From NCBI RefSeq assembly GCF_003112535.1, contig NZ_BEWA01000009.1, forward strand, positions 124,001 through 188,000: 64,000 nucleotides of DNA, given 5' to 3'. Under the pieces are notes generated by a model that ran no database searches, had not been told where the DNA came from, and saw only the letters and a list, made by a program, of their open reading frames with translations. Of the stretch, positions 21,352 to 29,329 are shown piece by piece; the stretch's first letter is position 1; each line of letters opens with the position of its first letter. The DNA comes from Streptomyces rishiriensis (GTDB lineage: Bacteria; Actinomycetota; Actinomycetes; Streptomycetales; Streptomycetaceae). The translations under genes were made by a program, and so were the position numbers.

Positions 21352-22389
21352 ATGAGCAAGCCGGCCGCCGAAGGCTTCCGCATGCCCGCCGAGTGGACCC
21401 CGCACGAACGCACCTGGATGGCGTGGCCGGGCCCCAACCCCACCTTCGACGACCCCGACGACCTGGCCGCCGCACGGGCGGCCTGGGCGGCGGTCGCCCG
21501 CGCCGTCCGCCACTTCGAACCGGTGACCGTGGTGTGCGGTCCCGGACAGTCGGCGGACGCCCGGGGCCTGCTCGGCCCCGGGGTGCGGACGGTCGAGCGC
21601 GAGCTGGACGACGCCTGGATGCGCGACATCGGCCCGACCTTCCTCACGAACGGCCGTGAACTGGCCGCCGTCGACTGGACGTTCAACGGCTGGGGCGCCC
21701 AGGCATGGGCCCGCTGGGAGCACGACGCGAAGATCGCCGCGTCCGTCGCCGACCTCGCGGGGGCGCGGACGTACGCCTCGCGGCTGGTCAACGAGGGCGG
21801 CGCCGTCCACGTCGACGGGGAGGGCACGGTCCTGCTGACGGAGACGGTCCAGCTCGGCCCCGAGCGCAATCCGGGATGGACACGGGAGGAGGTCGAGGCG
21901 GAGATCCACGCCATGCTCGGCACCCGCAAGGCGATCTGGCTGCCCCGCGGCCTCACCGGCGACTACCCCCCGCACGGCTACGGCACCCTCGGCCATGTCG
22001 ACATCGTCGCCGCCTTCGCCCGGCCCGGAGTCGTCGTCGCCCACAGCCAGCCGGACTCGGCGCACCCCGACCACGAGGTGACACGCGAGACCGTCGGACT
22101 GCTGCGCGGACAGACCGACGCGCGCGGCCGCCGACTGGAGGTCGTCGAGGTCGCCGCCCCGACCGTGCTGGAGGCCGACGGCCACTGGGCCGACTACTCC
22201 TACATCAACCACTACCTCTGCAACGGCGGCGTGGTGCTGTGCGGTTTCGACGACCCGCGCGACGAGCTCGCGGCGGGGGTCTTCCGCCGGCTGTTCCCGG
22301 AGCGGACGGTCACCCTGGTGGACGCCCGTACGATCTTCTCCGGCGGCGGTGGCATCCACTGCGTCACCCAGCAGCAGCCGAGGGTCTGA
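21352..22389 (+). CDS. aguA: Agmatine deiminase
   Basis: Peptidyl-arginine-deiminase-family enzyme (345 aa) converting agmatine to N-carbamoylputrescine and ammonia. Family motifs in order: PAEWTPHERTWMAWP (N-terminus), DDAWMRDIGPTF, DWTFNGWG, VNEGGAVHVDGEG, YGTLGHVDIVAAFARP and the catalytic Cys337 in GGGGIHCVTQQ. ATG 21352 follows AAGGACC. It lies 25 bases behind the urease alpha-like gene in one operon, which suggests both act in agmatine or polyamine nitrogen recovery. No N-carbamoylputrescine amidase of the nitrilase family is in the window. Confidence 0.92.
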   Translation: MSKPAAEGFRMPAEWTPHERTWMAWPGPNPTFDDPDDLAAARAAWAAVARAVRHFEPVTVVCGPGQSADARGLLGPGVRTVERELDDAWMRDIGPTFLTNGRELAAVDWTFNGWGAQAWARWEHDAKIAASVADLAGARTYASRLVNEGGAVHVDGEGTVLLTETVQLGPERNPGWTREEVEAEIHAMLGTRKAIWLPRGLTGDYPPHGYGTLGHVDIVAAFARPGVVVAHSQPDSAHPDHEVTRETVGLLRGQTDARGRRLEVVEVAAPTVLEADGHWADYSYINHYLCNGGVVLCGFDDPRDELAAGVFRRLFPERTVTLVDARTIFSGGGGIHCVTQQQPRV

Positions 22390-22469
22390 GACCTGGGAGC
22401 CTCGCACGGCGACCGGCGACCGGCGGCCGACGACAACTGACGACCAGCGAGAGGCAGGGGAGCCGGGAC

Positions 22470-23084
22470 ATGGCCGAAGCGGCACGGGCACGCAGGAACG
22501 CCCCGCCCCGCGAGGACGTCCTCGCGGCGGCCATGAGGATGATCGCCGAACGCGGTCTGGAGAAGCTCACCATGGCGGCGCTCGGCCGTGAGGTCGACAT
22601 GAGCAGCGGCCATCTCCTCTACTACTTCCACTCCAAGGACGAGCTCCTGCTGCGCACCCTGGAGTGGAGCGAGGGCCGCCTCGGCGCCGAGCGCGCACGG
22701 CTGCTGGCCCGTGCCGCACCCGCCCGCGAGCGCCTCGACGCCTACGTCGGCCTGTACGTCCCCGACGGCCACCGCGACCCGCACTGGACCCTCTGGCTGG
22801 AGGTCTGGAACCGCTCGCAGAACGCCGCCGACGACGCGGACGCGCGCGACCGCCAGGCGGCCATCGAGGGGGCCTGGCACCGCGACCTGGTCGCCCTGCT
22901 GGCGGAGGGGATGTCACGCGGCGAGTTCCGGCGGGTGGACCCCGACCGGTACGCGGCCCGGCTGCGAGCCCTGCTCGACGGGTTCTCCATCCACGTCGCC
23001 GTCGGCCTGCGCGGCACGGACCGCGAACAGGTCCTCGGGCACGTCGGCGAGTTCCTGGCCGGGAGCCTCCTCACGGACGCGTGA
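22470..23084 (+). CDS. TetR/BetI-type transcriptional regulator
   Basis: 204-residue repressor. Helix-turn-helix region KLTMAALGREVDMSSGHLLYYFHSKDELL (about residues 33-61) and a BetI-like C-terminal domain (WLEVWNRS, GLRGTDREQVLGH). ATG 22470 follows GAGGCAGGGGAG. It lies 80 bases downstream of agmatine deiminase on the same strand, so it is probably the operon's own repressor, binding the repeated palindromes at 18809-18900. The ligand is likely agmatine or a related polyamine, by context only. Confidence 0.88.
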   Translation: MAEAARARRNAPPREDVLAAAMRMIAERGLEKLTMAALGREVDMSSGHLLYYFHSKDELLLRTLEWSEGRLGAERARLLARAAPARERLDAYVGLYVPDGHRDPHWTLWLEVWNRSQNAADDADARDRQAAIEGAWHRDLVALLAEGMSRGEFRRVDPDRYAARLRALLDGFSIHVAVGLRGTDREQVLGHVGEFLAGSLLTDA

Positions 23085-23125
23085 GGACGCGCTGTTCGCA
23101 TCCTGAGACACCCGGTGAGCACGAG

Positions 23126-23200
23126 GACGGTCTGTGCCAGACTGCCGCCGTGCTCTCGTTCGCCATGATTATTGGCAGCAGGCGCGCCGGTCCGCAGTGA
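23126..23200 (+). CDS. cimA leader peptide (Ile-Ile) with putative promoter
   Basis: A 16-codon reading frame from GTG 23150 to TGA 23200, VLSFAMIIGSRRAGPQ, with an internal ATG at 23165. The two consecutive Ile codons are both ATT, rare in this genome, fitting isoleucine-sensitive ribosome stalling. No ribosome binding site precedes the GTG. CAGACT (23138-23143) lies six bases before it, and GTGAGC lies 17 bases further upstream, so the message may be leaderless. The feature includes the promoter-like hexamers from about 23115. Confidence 0.7.
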   Translation, partial: DGLCQTAAVLSFAMIIGSRRAGPQ

Positions 23201-23280
23201 CCGCTCCGTACGACCAGGTACGAGCGGCCATCGTCGTCCTCGACCCGCGCGCAGACCTCTCGCACCCGCGAGGGGTTTTT
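23201..23280 (+). promoter_or_regulatory. cimA transcription attenuator
   Basis: Directly after the leader stop, CCGCTC-GTAC pairs with GTAC-GAGCGG (23201-23227). Then comes an intrinsic terminator: CCTCTCGC (23256-23263), loop ACCC, GCGAGGGG (23268-23275) and TTTTT (23276-23280). The order peptide, first hairpin, terminator, gene is that of an amino-acid attenuator and parallels the ilvB leader at 3522-3651. Confidence 0.78.
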
Positions 23281-23390
23281 CGCTTTTCTGGCCCACCCGC
23301 AGCCGGGAGCGAGAGCGCGAGGGACCATGGGGGGACGGTGGAGCCGGTCTTCCGGTAACGACCGAGATCCGACACAGGAGCCTTCAGACC

Positions 23391-24995
23391 ATGACCGCAC
23401 CCAGCGAACCCGACGATTCCTTCCACGTCTTCGACACCACGCTGCGCGACGGCGCGCAGCGTGAGGGCATCAACCTCACCGTCGCCGACAAGCTGGCCAT
23501 CGCCCGGCACCTGGACGACTTCGGAGTGGGCTTCATCGAGGGCGGCTGGCCCGGCGCCAACCCGCGCGACACCGAGTTCTTCGCCCGCGCGCAGGAGGAG
23601 ATCGACTTCCGGCACGCCCAGCTGGTCGCCTTCGGCGCGACCCGCCGGGCGGGTGCGAAGGCCGCGGAGGACCCGCAGGTCAGGGCGCTGCTGGAGTCGG
23701 GCGCCGGGGTGATCACCCTGGTCGCGAAGTCCCATGACCGACACGTCGAACTGGCCCTGCGCACCACCCTGGACGAGAACCTCGCCATGGTCGGCGACAC
23801 GGTCTCCTTCCTGAAGGGCCAGGGCCGCCGCGTCTTCGTCGACTGCGAGCACTTCTTCGACGGATACCGCGCCAACCCGGAGTACGCGAAGGCGGTCGTC
23901 CGGGCCGCCGCCGAGGCAGGCGCGGACGTGGTCATCCTGTGCGACACCAACGGCGGGATGCTCCCGGCGCAGGTCCAGGCCGTGGTCTCGACGGTGCTCG
24001 CCGACACGGGCGCCCGGCTCGGCATCCACGCCCAGGACGACACCGGCTGCGCGGTGGCCAACACCCTCGCCGCGGTGGACGCGGGCGCGACCCACGTCCA
24101 GTGCACGGCGAACGGCTACGGCGAACGCGTCGGCAACGCGAACCTGTTCCCGGTGGTCGCGGCCCTGGAGCTGAAGTACGGCATGAAGGTGCTGCCCGAG
24201 GGCCGGCTGCGTGAGATGACCCGCATCTCGCACGCCATCGCCGAGGTCGTCAACCTCACGCCGTCCACGCACCAGCCCTACGTGGGCGTCTCGGCGTTCG
24301 CCCACAAGGCCGGGCTGCACGCCTCGGCCATCAAGATCGACCCCGACCTCTACCAGCACATCGACCCCGAGCAGGTCGGCAACACCATGCGGATGCTGGT
24401 CTCCGACATGGCCGGCCGCGCCTCCATCGAGCTCAAGGGCAAGGAGCTCGGCGTCGACCTCGGCGGCGACCGCGAACTGGTCGGCCGGGTCGTGGACCGG
24501 GTCAAGGAGCGGGAGCTCCGGGGTTACACCTACGAGGCGGCCGACGCCTCCTTCGAACTCCTGCTGCGCGCCGAGGTCGAGGGCAGGCCGCTGAAATACT
24601 TCGACGTCGAGTCCTGGCGCGCCATCGTCGAGGACCGCCCCGACGGCACCCACGCCAACGAGGCCACAGTGAAGCTCTGGGCCAAGGCCGAGCGCATCGT
24701 CGCGACGGCCGAGGGCAACGGCCCGGTCAACGCCCTGGACCGCGCCCTGCGGGTGGCCCTGGAGAAGATCTACCCCCAGCTGGCCAAGCTCGACCTGGTC
24801 GACTACAAGGTCCGCATCCTGGAGGGCGTCCACGGCACCCAGTCCACCACCCGCGTCCTGATCTCCACGACCGACGGCACGGGGGAGTGGTCCACGGTGG
24901 GCGTGGCGGAGAACGTCATCGCCGCCTCCTGGCAGGCCCTGGAGGACGCGTACACGTACGGACTGCTGCGGGCGGGCGTGGACCCCGCGGAGTGA
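23391..24995 (+). CDS. cimA: Citramalate synthase
   Basis: HMGL-family Claisen condensation enzyme (534 aa). The start FHVFDTTLRDGAQREG is typical of the citramalate/isopropylmalate synthase family. Catalytic-core motifs GGWPGANPRDTEFF, CDTNGGMLPAQ and the metal ligands in HAQDDTGCAVAN follow, and a C-terminal LeuA-type regulatory dimer domain spans about residues 390-530. The GGWPGANP form and overall length match the CimA branch rather than LeuA. It makes (R)-citramalate from pyruvate and acetyl-CoA, a threonine-independent entry to isoleucine via 2-oxobutyrate. The Ile-Ile leader peptide upstream independently supports an isoleucine role. ATG 23391 follows CAGGAG. Confidence 0.9.
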   Translation: MTAPSEPDDSFHVFDTTLRDGAQREGINLTVADKLAIARHLDDFGVGFIEGGWPGANPRDTEFFARAQEEIDFRHAQLVAFGATRRAGAKAAEDPQVRALLESGAGVITLVAKSHDRHVELALRTTLDENLAMVGDTVSFLKGQGRRVFVDCEHFFDGYRANPEYAKAVVRAAAEAGADVVILCDTNGGMLPAQVQAVVSTVLADTGARLGIHAQDDTGCAVANTLAAVDAGATHVQCTANGYGERVGNANLFPVVAALELKYGMKVLPEGRLREMTRISHAIAEVVNLTPSTHQPYVGVSAFAHKAGLHASAIKIDPDLYQHIDPEQVGNTMRMLVSDMAGRASIELKGKELGVDLGGDRELVGRVVDRVKERELRGYTYEAADASFELLLRAEVEGRPLKYFDVESWRAIVEDRPDGTHANEATVKLWAKAERIVATAEGNGPVNALDRALRVALEKIYPQLAKLDLVDYKVRILEGVHGTQSTTRVLISTTDGTGEWSTVGVAENVIAASWQALEDAYTYGLLRAGVDPAE

Positions 24996-25049
24996 TGTCC
25001 GACAGCTGCCGGATGTCCCCTCTGTGAGGGTTTCGGGTAGCTTCGAGGT

Positions 25050-26441
25050 ATGAAGGTCGTGCTCTCGGCCCGCCGGGCCCGAGGCCTCACCGCACCCCTG
25101 CTCGCGCTGGTGCTCGTCGCCCTCACGGTGTGGACCGTGTGGGCGGCGGGCGCCCCGCGGGCGGCCGCCGCCACCGGCGTCTCGGCGATCGCCGACTCCC
25201 TTCGCCACAGCCCGGTCTACGTCGACCCCGAGGCGGCCGGGCAGCTGTCCCGGGCCGACCGGCGCGCCCTGGAGCAGCAGATCGAGAACGCCGACAAACC
25301 CCTGTTCATCGCCGTCCTGCCGGCCGGCTACCCCACGGCCGGCCTCTTCGGCGACCTGCGCACCGCCACCGGGGTCACCGGTCTGTACGCGATCCGGCTG
25401 GGCGACCGCTTCGACGCCCGCGCCGACTCCTCCGTCCTGCCGCGGACGGCCGTGCGCAACCTCGTGCGCAACCTCGTGGGCAGCGTCGGCGGCGAGAGCG
25501 ACGCCGGAACCCAGCTGACCGACTTCACCGACCGCGCCCTGGCCCACATGGGCGGCTCCGCCCCCGCGAGCTGGGGCTCCTCGAACGGCGGCGGGGGGAT
25601 TTCGTCCTCCGGGCTGATCGTCGCGGGCGCGGTGCTGGCGGCCGGCGGGGCGGGGGCGTACACCCTGGTGCGGCGGGGCCGCCGGCGCCGGGCCGAGGAG
25701 CAGCGGGCGGCGCTCGACCGGCTGAGGGTCGTCGTGGACGAGGACATCACGGCTTTCGGCGAGGAACTCGACCGCCTCGACTTCCATCCGGCCGAGGCGG
25801 GCGCCGACGACGCCATGCGCGCCGACTACGAACGCGCTCTGGACGCCTACGAGCAGGCGAAGACGGCCATGGCGGCGGCGGCCCGGCCGGAGGACGTCCG
25901 GGCCGTCACCGAGGCGCTGGAGGCCGGCCGCTTCTCGCTGGCCTCCCTCGCCGCCCGGCGCACGGGAAGGCCGCTGCCTGAGCGCCGTCCGCCCTGCTTC
26001 TTCGATCCCCGCCACGGCCCCTCGGTCGCCGACGCCACCTGGACGCCGCCGGGCGGGGCCACCCGCGAGGTCCCGGTCTGCGCGGCGGACGCGACCCGTC
26101 TGGCCGACGGCCGCGACCCCGTGATCCGCGAGGTCGACAGCGACTACGGCCGCCGCCCCTACTGGGAGGCCGGTCCCGCCTACGGCCCCTGGGCGGGCGG
26201 CTACTTCGGCGGCGGCATCCTGCCCGGCCTCCTCGTCGGCACGATGCTCGGCTCGATCATGGCCACCCCGTCGTACGCGGCCGGCTACGGCACCGGCTAC
26301 GGCGACTTCGGCGGCTATGACGGCGGCGACGTCTCCGGCGCGGACTTCGACCCCGGGGACTTCGGGGGCGGCTTCGGCGGCGGGGGAGGCGGGGACTTCG
26401 GCGGCGGCGGGGGAGGCGGCGACTTCGGCGGGGGGTTCTAG
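25050..26441 (+). CDS. Membrane protein with Gly-rich tail, unknown function
   Basis: 463 residues. A signal peptide or N-terminal anchor (about residues 12-42, ALVLVALTVWTVWAAGAPRAAAA) is followed by an outside domain of about 140 residues. This domain resembles TPM-like or similar extracytoplasmic folds (YVDPEAAGQLSRADRRALEQQIE). A single transmembrane segment (about 185-207) and a basic RRGRRRR stop-transfer come next. A cytoplasmic domain ends in a Gly/Asp/Phe repeat tail (GGGFGGGGGGDFGG). I do not recognise a specific function. It lies alone 54 bases after cimA. Confidence 0.8.
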   Translation: MKVVLSARRARGLTAPLLALVLVALTVWTVWAAGAPRAAAATGVSAIADSLRHSPVYVDPEAAGQLSRADRRALEQQIENADKPLFIAVLPAGYPTAGLFGDLRTATGVTGLYAIRLGDRFDARADSSVLPRTAVRNLVRNLVGSVGGESDAGTQLTDFTDRALAHMGGSAPASWGSSNGGGGISSSGLIVAGAVLAAGGAGAYTLVRRGRRRRAEEQRAALDRLRVVVDEDITAFGEELDRLDFHPAEAGADDAMRADYERALDAYEQAKTAMAAAARPEDVRAVTEALEAGRFSLASLAARRTGRPLPERRPPCFFDPRHGPSVADATWTPPGGATREVPVCAADATRLADGRDPVIREVDSDYGRRPYWEAGPAYGPWAGGYFGGGILPGLLVGTMLGSIMATPSYAAGYGTGYGDFGGYDGGDVSGADFDPGDFGGGFGGGGGGDFGGGGGGGDFGGGF

Positions 26442-26689
26442 CGGGGGGTTCTCAGCGGGCGGGAACGGGGACGGGTACGGGCCCGGCGTCGCGGAGTGCC
26501 GCGGCGACGGGCCCGTGAACCCCGTGGGGGGCCTGCGGGTGGGAGCGCCGACCGGCAGGGCGTGGCCCGCCGGCCGCCGACCGGGTCAGAGCGAGGCGGC
26601 CGCCGAGGCGATCGCGGAGGCGAACGTCGACACCTCGGAGTAGACGCCGGGGGCGTTGGCCCGGGCGCACCCGATGCCCCAGCCGATTC

Positions 26690-26835
26690 GGCCACCCGCG
26701 CCCCCGGCCCCCCCCCGGCCACCCGCGCCACCCGGCCCCCCGGCCCCCGGCCCCCCGGCCCCCGGCCCCCCGGCCCTCCGGCCCTCCGGCCTCCGGCCCC
26801 CGGCCCTCCGGCCCCCCCTGCCCTCCGGCCCCCTT
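26690..26835. repeat. Low-complexity CCCGGCCC tract
   Basis: Irregular tandem copies of a 7-9 base unit (CCCCCGG / CCCTCCGG) over about 145 bases, more than 90% G+C with strong strand asymmetry (C on +). Likely slippage-prone. Confidence 0.85.
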
Positions 26836-26925
26836 GCCCCGGGCGGGATCGGGAGAGCGATCCCAACCCGGGACGACGGCTCACCCGGGCTCGCCGGGAA
26901 GAGACCGGAAGAAGTCGGACGGCGA

Positions 26926-26952
26926 TGTCGAGAACCCGCGTCCGGCTCCGTC
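26926..26952 (+). promoter_or_regulatory. Putative ECF42-type promoter
   Basis: TGTCGA (26926-26931), 17 bases, CGTC (26949-26952). This matches the -35 TGTCGA and -10 CG[A/T]C signature I recall for ECF42 sigma factors of Streptomyces. It lies 53 bases before the DGPF gene, implying that the sigma factor encoded downstream activates its own operon. Confidence 0.6.
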
Positions 26953-27004
26953 CCCGGGGTGAACGCGACCACAATGGGCCGCACCAGCACCGAGGAGAAC
27001 CACG

Positions 27005-27412
27005 ATGGCCAAGTACCTGCTGCTCAAGCACTACCGTGGTGCGCCGGCTCCGGAGAACGACGTGCCCATGGACCAGTGGACGCCGGAGGAGATCTCGGCC
27101 CACGTGCAGTACATGAACGACTTCGCGGCCCGCCTCGAAAGCACCGGCGAGTTCGTCGACAGCCAGGCGCTCGCCCCCGAGGGCACGTTCGTGCGCTACG
27201 ACGGCGCGGGCCGCCCGCCCGTCACCGACGGCCCCTTCGCCGAGACCAAGGACCTCATCGCCGGCTGGATGGTCATCGACGTCGACAGCCACGAACGCGC
27301 CCTCGAACTGGCCGGGGAACTGTCGGCCGCCCCCGGGGCCGGCGGGAGGCCGATCCACGAATGGCTCGAGCTGCGCCCGTTCCTGGGCGAGCACGGCACC
27401 GTCACGGAGTGA
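27005..27412 (+). CDS. DGPF-domain (YCII-related) protein
   Basis: 135-residue cytoplasmic protein of the YCII superfamily. The DGPF motif is present in VTDGPFAETKDLIAGWMVIDVDS (about residues 77-99), and the N-terminal MAKYLLLKHYRG strand is typical. Such proteins are the conserved partners of ECF42 sigma factors; their biochemical role is unknown. ATG 27005 has GAGGAG upstream. The sigma factor starts 9 bases past its stop codon. Confidence 0.9.
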   Translation: MAKYLLLKHYRGAPAPENDVPMDQWTPEEISAHVQYMNDFAARLESTGEFVDSQALAPEGTFVRYDGAGRPPVTDGPFAETKDLIAGWMVIDVDSHERALELAGELSAAPGAGGRPIHEWLELRPFLGEHGTVTE

Positions 27413-27420
27413 CCCCGACG

Positions 27421-28566
27421 ATGGACGAGGCCCTGCTGCGCAGCCTCACACCGCACGTCCTCACCGTCCTCGTCCGCCGCGGGGCCGACTTCGCGGCGGC
27501 CGAGGACGCCGTGCAGGACGCACTCGTCGAGGCGTTGCGCGTCTGGCCGGCCGACCCGCCGCGGGACGCCGAGGGCTGGCTGATCACCGTCGCCTGGCGC
27601 AGGTTCCTCGACGCGCGGCGGGCGGACGCCGCCCGCCGCCGCCGCGAGGACCGCCTGGACGAGGAACCGGCGCCCGGGCCCGCGCCCGCCGCGGACGACA
27701 CCCTCCGGCTCTACTTCCTGTGCGCCCACCCGTCGCTGACGCCGTCGTCCGCCGTCGCACTCACCCTGCGCGCCGTCGGAGGGCTCACCACCCGTCAGAT
27801 CGCCCAGGCCTACCTGGTCCCCGAGGCGACCATGGCGCAACGGATCAGCCGGGCCAAGCGCACCGTCTCCGACGTGCGGTTCGACCGGCCGGGCGACGTG
27901 GCCACCGTGCTGCGCGTGCTGTACCTGGTGTTCAACGAGGGCTACTCCGGCGACGTCGACCTCGCCGCCGAGGCCATCCGGCTCACCCGGCAGCTCGCGG
28001 CGGCCGTCGACCACCCCGAGGTCGCGGGGCTGCTCGCCCTCATGCTGCTCCACCACGCCCGGCGTGCCGCCCGGACCGCGCCCGACGGCAGCCTGGTGCC
28101 GCTCGCCGAGCAGGACCGCGGCCGGTGGGACACAGCGTCGATCGCGGAGGGCGTCGGGATCCTCCAGGCGGCCCTCGCCCGCGACCGGCTGGGCGAGTTC
28201 CAGGCCCAGGCCGCCGTCGCGGCCCTGCACGCCGACGCGCCGACCGCCGAGGAGACCGACTGGGCGCAGATCGTCGAGTGGTACGACGAGCTCGTGGCCC
28301 TGACCGGCAACCCGGTCGTCCGGCTGAACCGCGCGGTAGCCGTCGGGGAGGCCGACGGACCGCGCGCCGGTCTGGCGGCGCTCGCGGCGCTGGACGACAC
28401 GCTGCCGCGCCACACCGCGGTCGCGGCGTACCTCCACGAGCGCGACGGCGACCTGGCGACGGCCGCGCGGCTGTACGCCGAGGCCGCCCGCAAGGCGCCC
28501 GACCTCGCCGAGCGCGACCATCTGACGCGCCGGGCCGCCCGGCTCAACGCCCGCCGGCGCCGCTGA
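27421..28566 (+). CDS. ECF42-group RNA polymerase sigma factor
   Basis: 381-residue extracytoplasmic-function sigma factor with the long C-terminal extension typical of ECF42. Sigma region 2 lies at about residues 10-75 (FAAAEDAVQDALVEALRVWP). Region 4 lies at about 110-150 (GLTTRQIAQAYLVPEATMAQRISRAK), followed by a conserved VLRVLYLVFNEGYSGD segment and TPR-like helices to the end. The extension replaces an anti-sigma factor in this group. ATG 27421 uses the GGAGTG that spans the preceding stop; a GTG at 27409 overlapping that stop is possible but lacks a binding site. It is cotranscribed with the DGPF gene. Confidence 0.9.
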   Translation: MDEALLRSLTPHVLTVLVRRGADFAAAEDAVQDALVEALRVWPADPPRDAEGWLITVAWRRFLDARRADAARRRREDRLDEEPAPGPAPAADDTLRLYFLCAHPSLTPSSAVALTLRAVGGLTTRQIAQAYLVPEATMAQRISRAKRTVSDVRFDRPGDVATVLRVLYLVFNEGYSGDVDLAAEAIRLTRQLAAAVDHPEVAGLLALMLLHHARRAARTAPDGSLVPLAEQDRGRWDTASIAEGVGILQAALARDRLGEFQAQAAVAALHADAPTAEETDWAQIVEWYDELVALTGNPVVRLNRAVAVGEADGPRAGLAALAALDDTLPRHTAVAAYLHERDGDLATAARLYAEAARKAPDLAERDHLTRRAARLNARRRR

Positions 28567-28597
28567 CGCGTCGCCCGCGGGACGACCCGCGGGGCCG

Positions 28598-29236
28598 TCA
28601 GTCCTGGGCGGCGGACTTGGCGAAGCCGAGCAGGGCCTCGAAGTCGATCGCCCCCGGGTCTCCATGGGTGTTCTCGGGCACGTGCATATGGCCGCACACG
28701 CCCTTGAACCCGTTCCACCGCTCGCCGCTCATCCGCTGCCCGCCGCCGTTCCCCGCGGACTTCGGGTAGGGGGGCCACAGCGTGGGTCCGCGCAGCGGCA
28801 CGTCGTGGTGGATGTGCATCCAGGCCAGGTACTGGGCGACGGCGCGCAGCGCCCACTCCGGGGCCTTGGGCCAGTAGACATGGGCCTGGTCGTGAGTGTT
28901 CCACTTGGTGTGCAGCTCGGGGTCGCAGGTGCCGACGAGCTCCACCTGGCAGACGTTGAGGGTGTTCGTCTCGACGCCGCCGCGCCGGTTGGCCAGCGCG
29001 CGCGAGGAGACGTCGATCTCGAAGTGCTGGTACCACGTCAGCCGCTTGGCCGCGAAGTCCGGCACGGCCGTCAGGTTGGGCGCGACGGAGCCGCCCTGGT
29101 AGTCGGGCAGCGAGCGGCCCTCCGTGGTGTGCAGGACGACGACGTTGACCTCCATGCGGTCACCGCCGAAGTCGTCCTGGTACCAGTGGTCGCGGTTGGC
29201 GCCGGGGTAGTACTGGGGTCCGGTCTTGATGCTCAT
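28598..29236 (-). CDS. N-acetylmuramoyl-L-alanine amidase-like protein
   Basis: 212 residues, resembling amidase_2/PGRP zinc amidases. The first zinc-type His is in VVVLHTTEG, and a CGHMHVPENTHGDPGAIDF motif near the C-terminus matches the phage-endolysin H...NxHxDPG ending. No signal peptide is visible, so it is either cytoplasmic or exported in an unusual way; recruitment from a phage lysin is possible. I chose ATG 29236 (MSIKTGPQYYPG); a TTG at 29266 would extend it. It stands alone downstream of yceI. Confidence 0.75.
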   Translation of the reverse strand: MSIKTGPQYYPGANRDHWYQDDFGGDRMEVNVVVLHTTEGRSLPDYQGGSVAPNLTAVPDFAAKRLTWYQHFEIDVSSRALANRRGGVETNTLNVCQVELVGTCDPELHTKWNTHDQAHVYWPKAPEWALRAVAQYLAWMHIHHDVPLRGPTLWPPYPKSAGNGGGQRMSGERWNGFKGVCGHMHVPENTHGDPGAIDFEALLGFAKSAAQD

Positions 29237-29266
29237 GGTCCGCGACTGTGACACAGGACACACCAA

Positions 29267-29298
29267 GGGGCCGGAAGCTCTTCGCTTCCGGCCCCTTT
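29267..29298 (-). terminator. Terminator after yceI gene
   Basis: Perfect 12-bp stem GGGGCCGGAAGC / GCTTCCGGCCCC with a 5-base loop. A short T run lies on the + side. It separates the yceI transcript from the amidase-like gene. Confidence 0.75.
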
Positions 29299-29329
29299 CT
29301 GCCGGTTTTCGCCGTATTCCACCACACGG

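Larger units (their letters stand above)
26442..27004. other. 563-base gap with low-complexity GC tract and ECF promoter
   Basis: No convincing gene. The middle (26690-26835) is a C/G tract. The right end holds the promoter of the DGPF/sigma pair. Frames through 26496-26670 lack ribosome binding sites and family resemblance. Confidence 0.6.

Noticed and set aside
26690-26835. Possible coding region or CRISPR-like repeat
   Set aside because: Simple-sequence C/G tract; frames through it give only Pro/Gly/Arg repeats.
28598-29236. Prophage remnant signalled by the amidase-like gene
   Set aside because: No integrase, attachment site or other phage genes nearby; only one isolated lysin-like gene.
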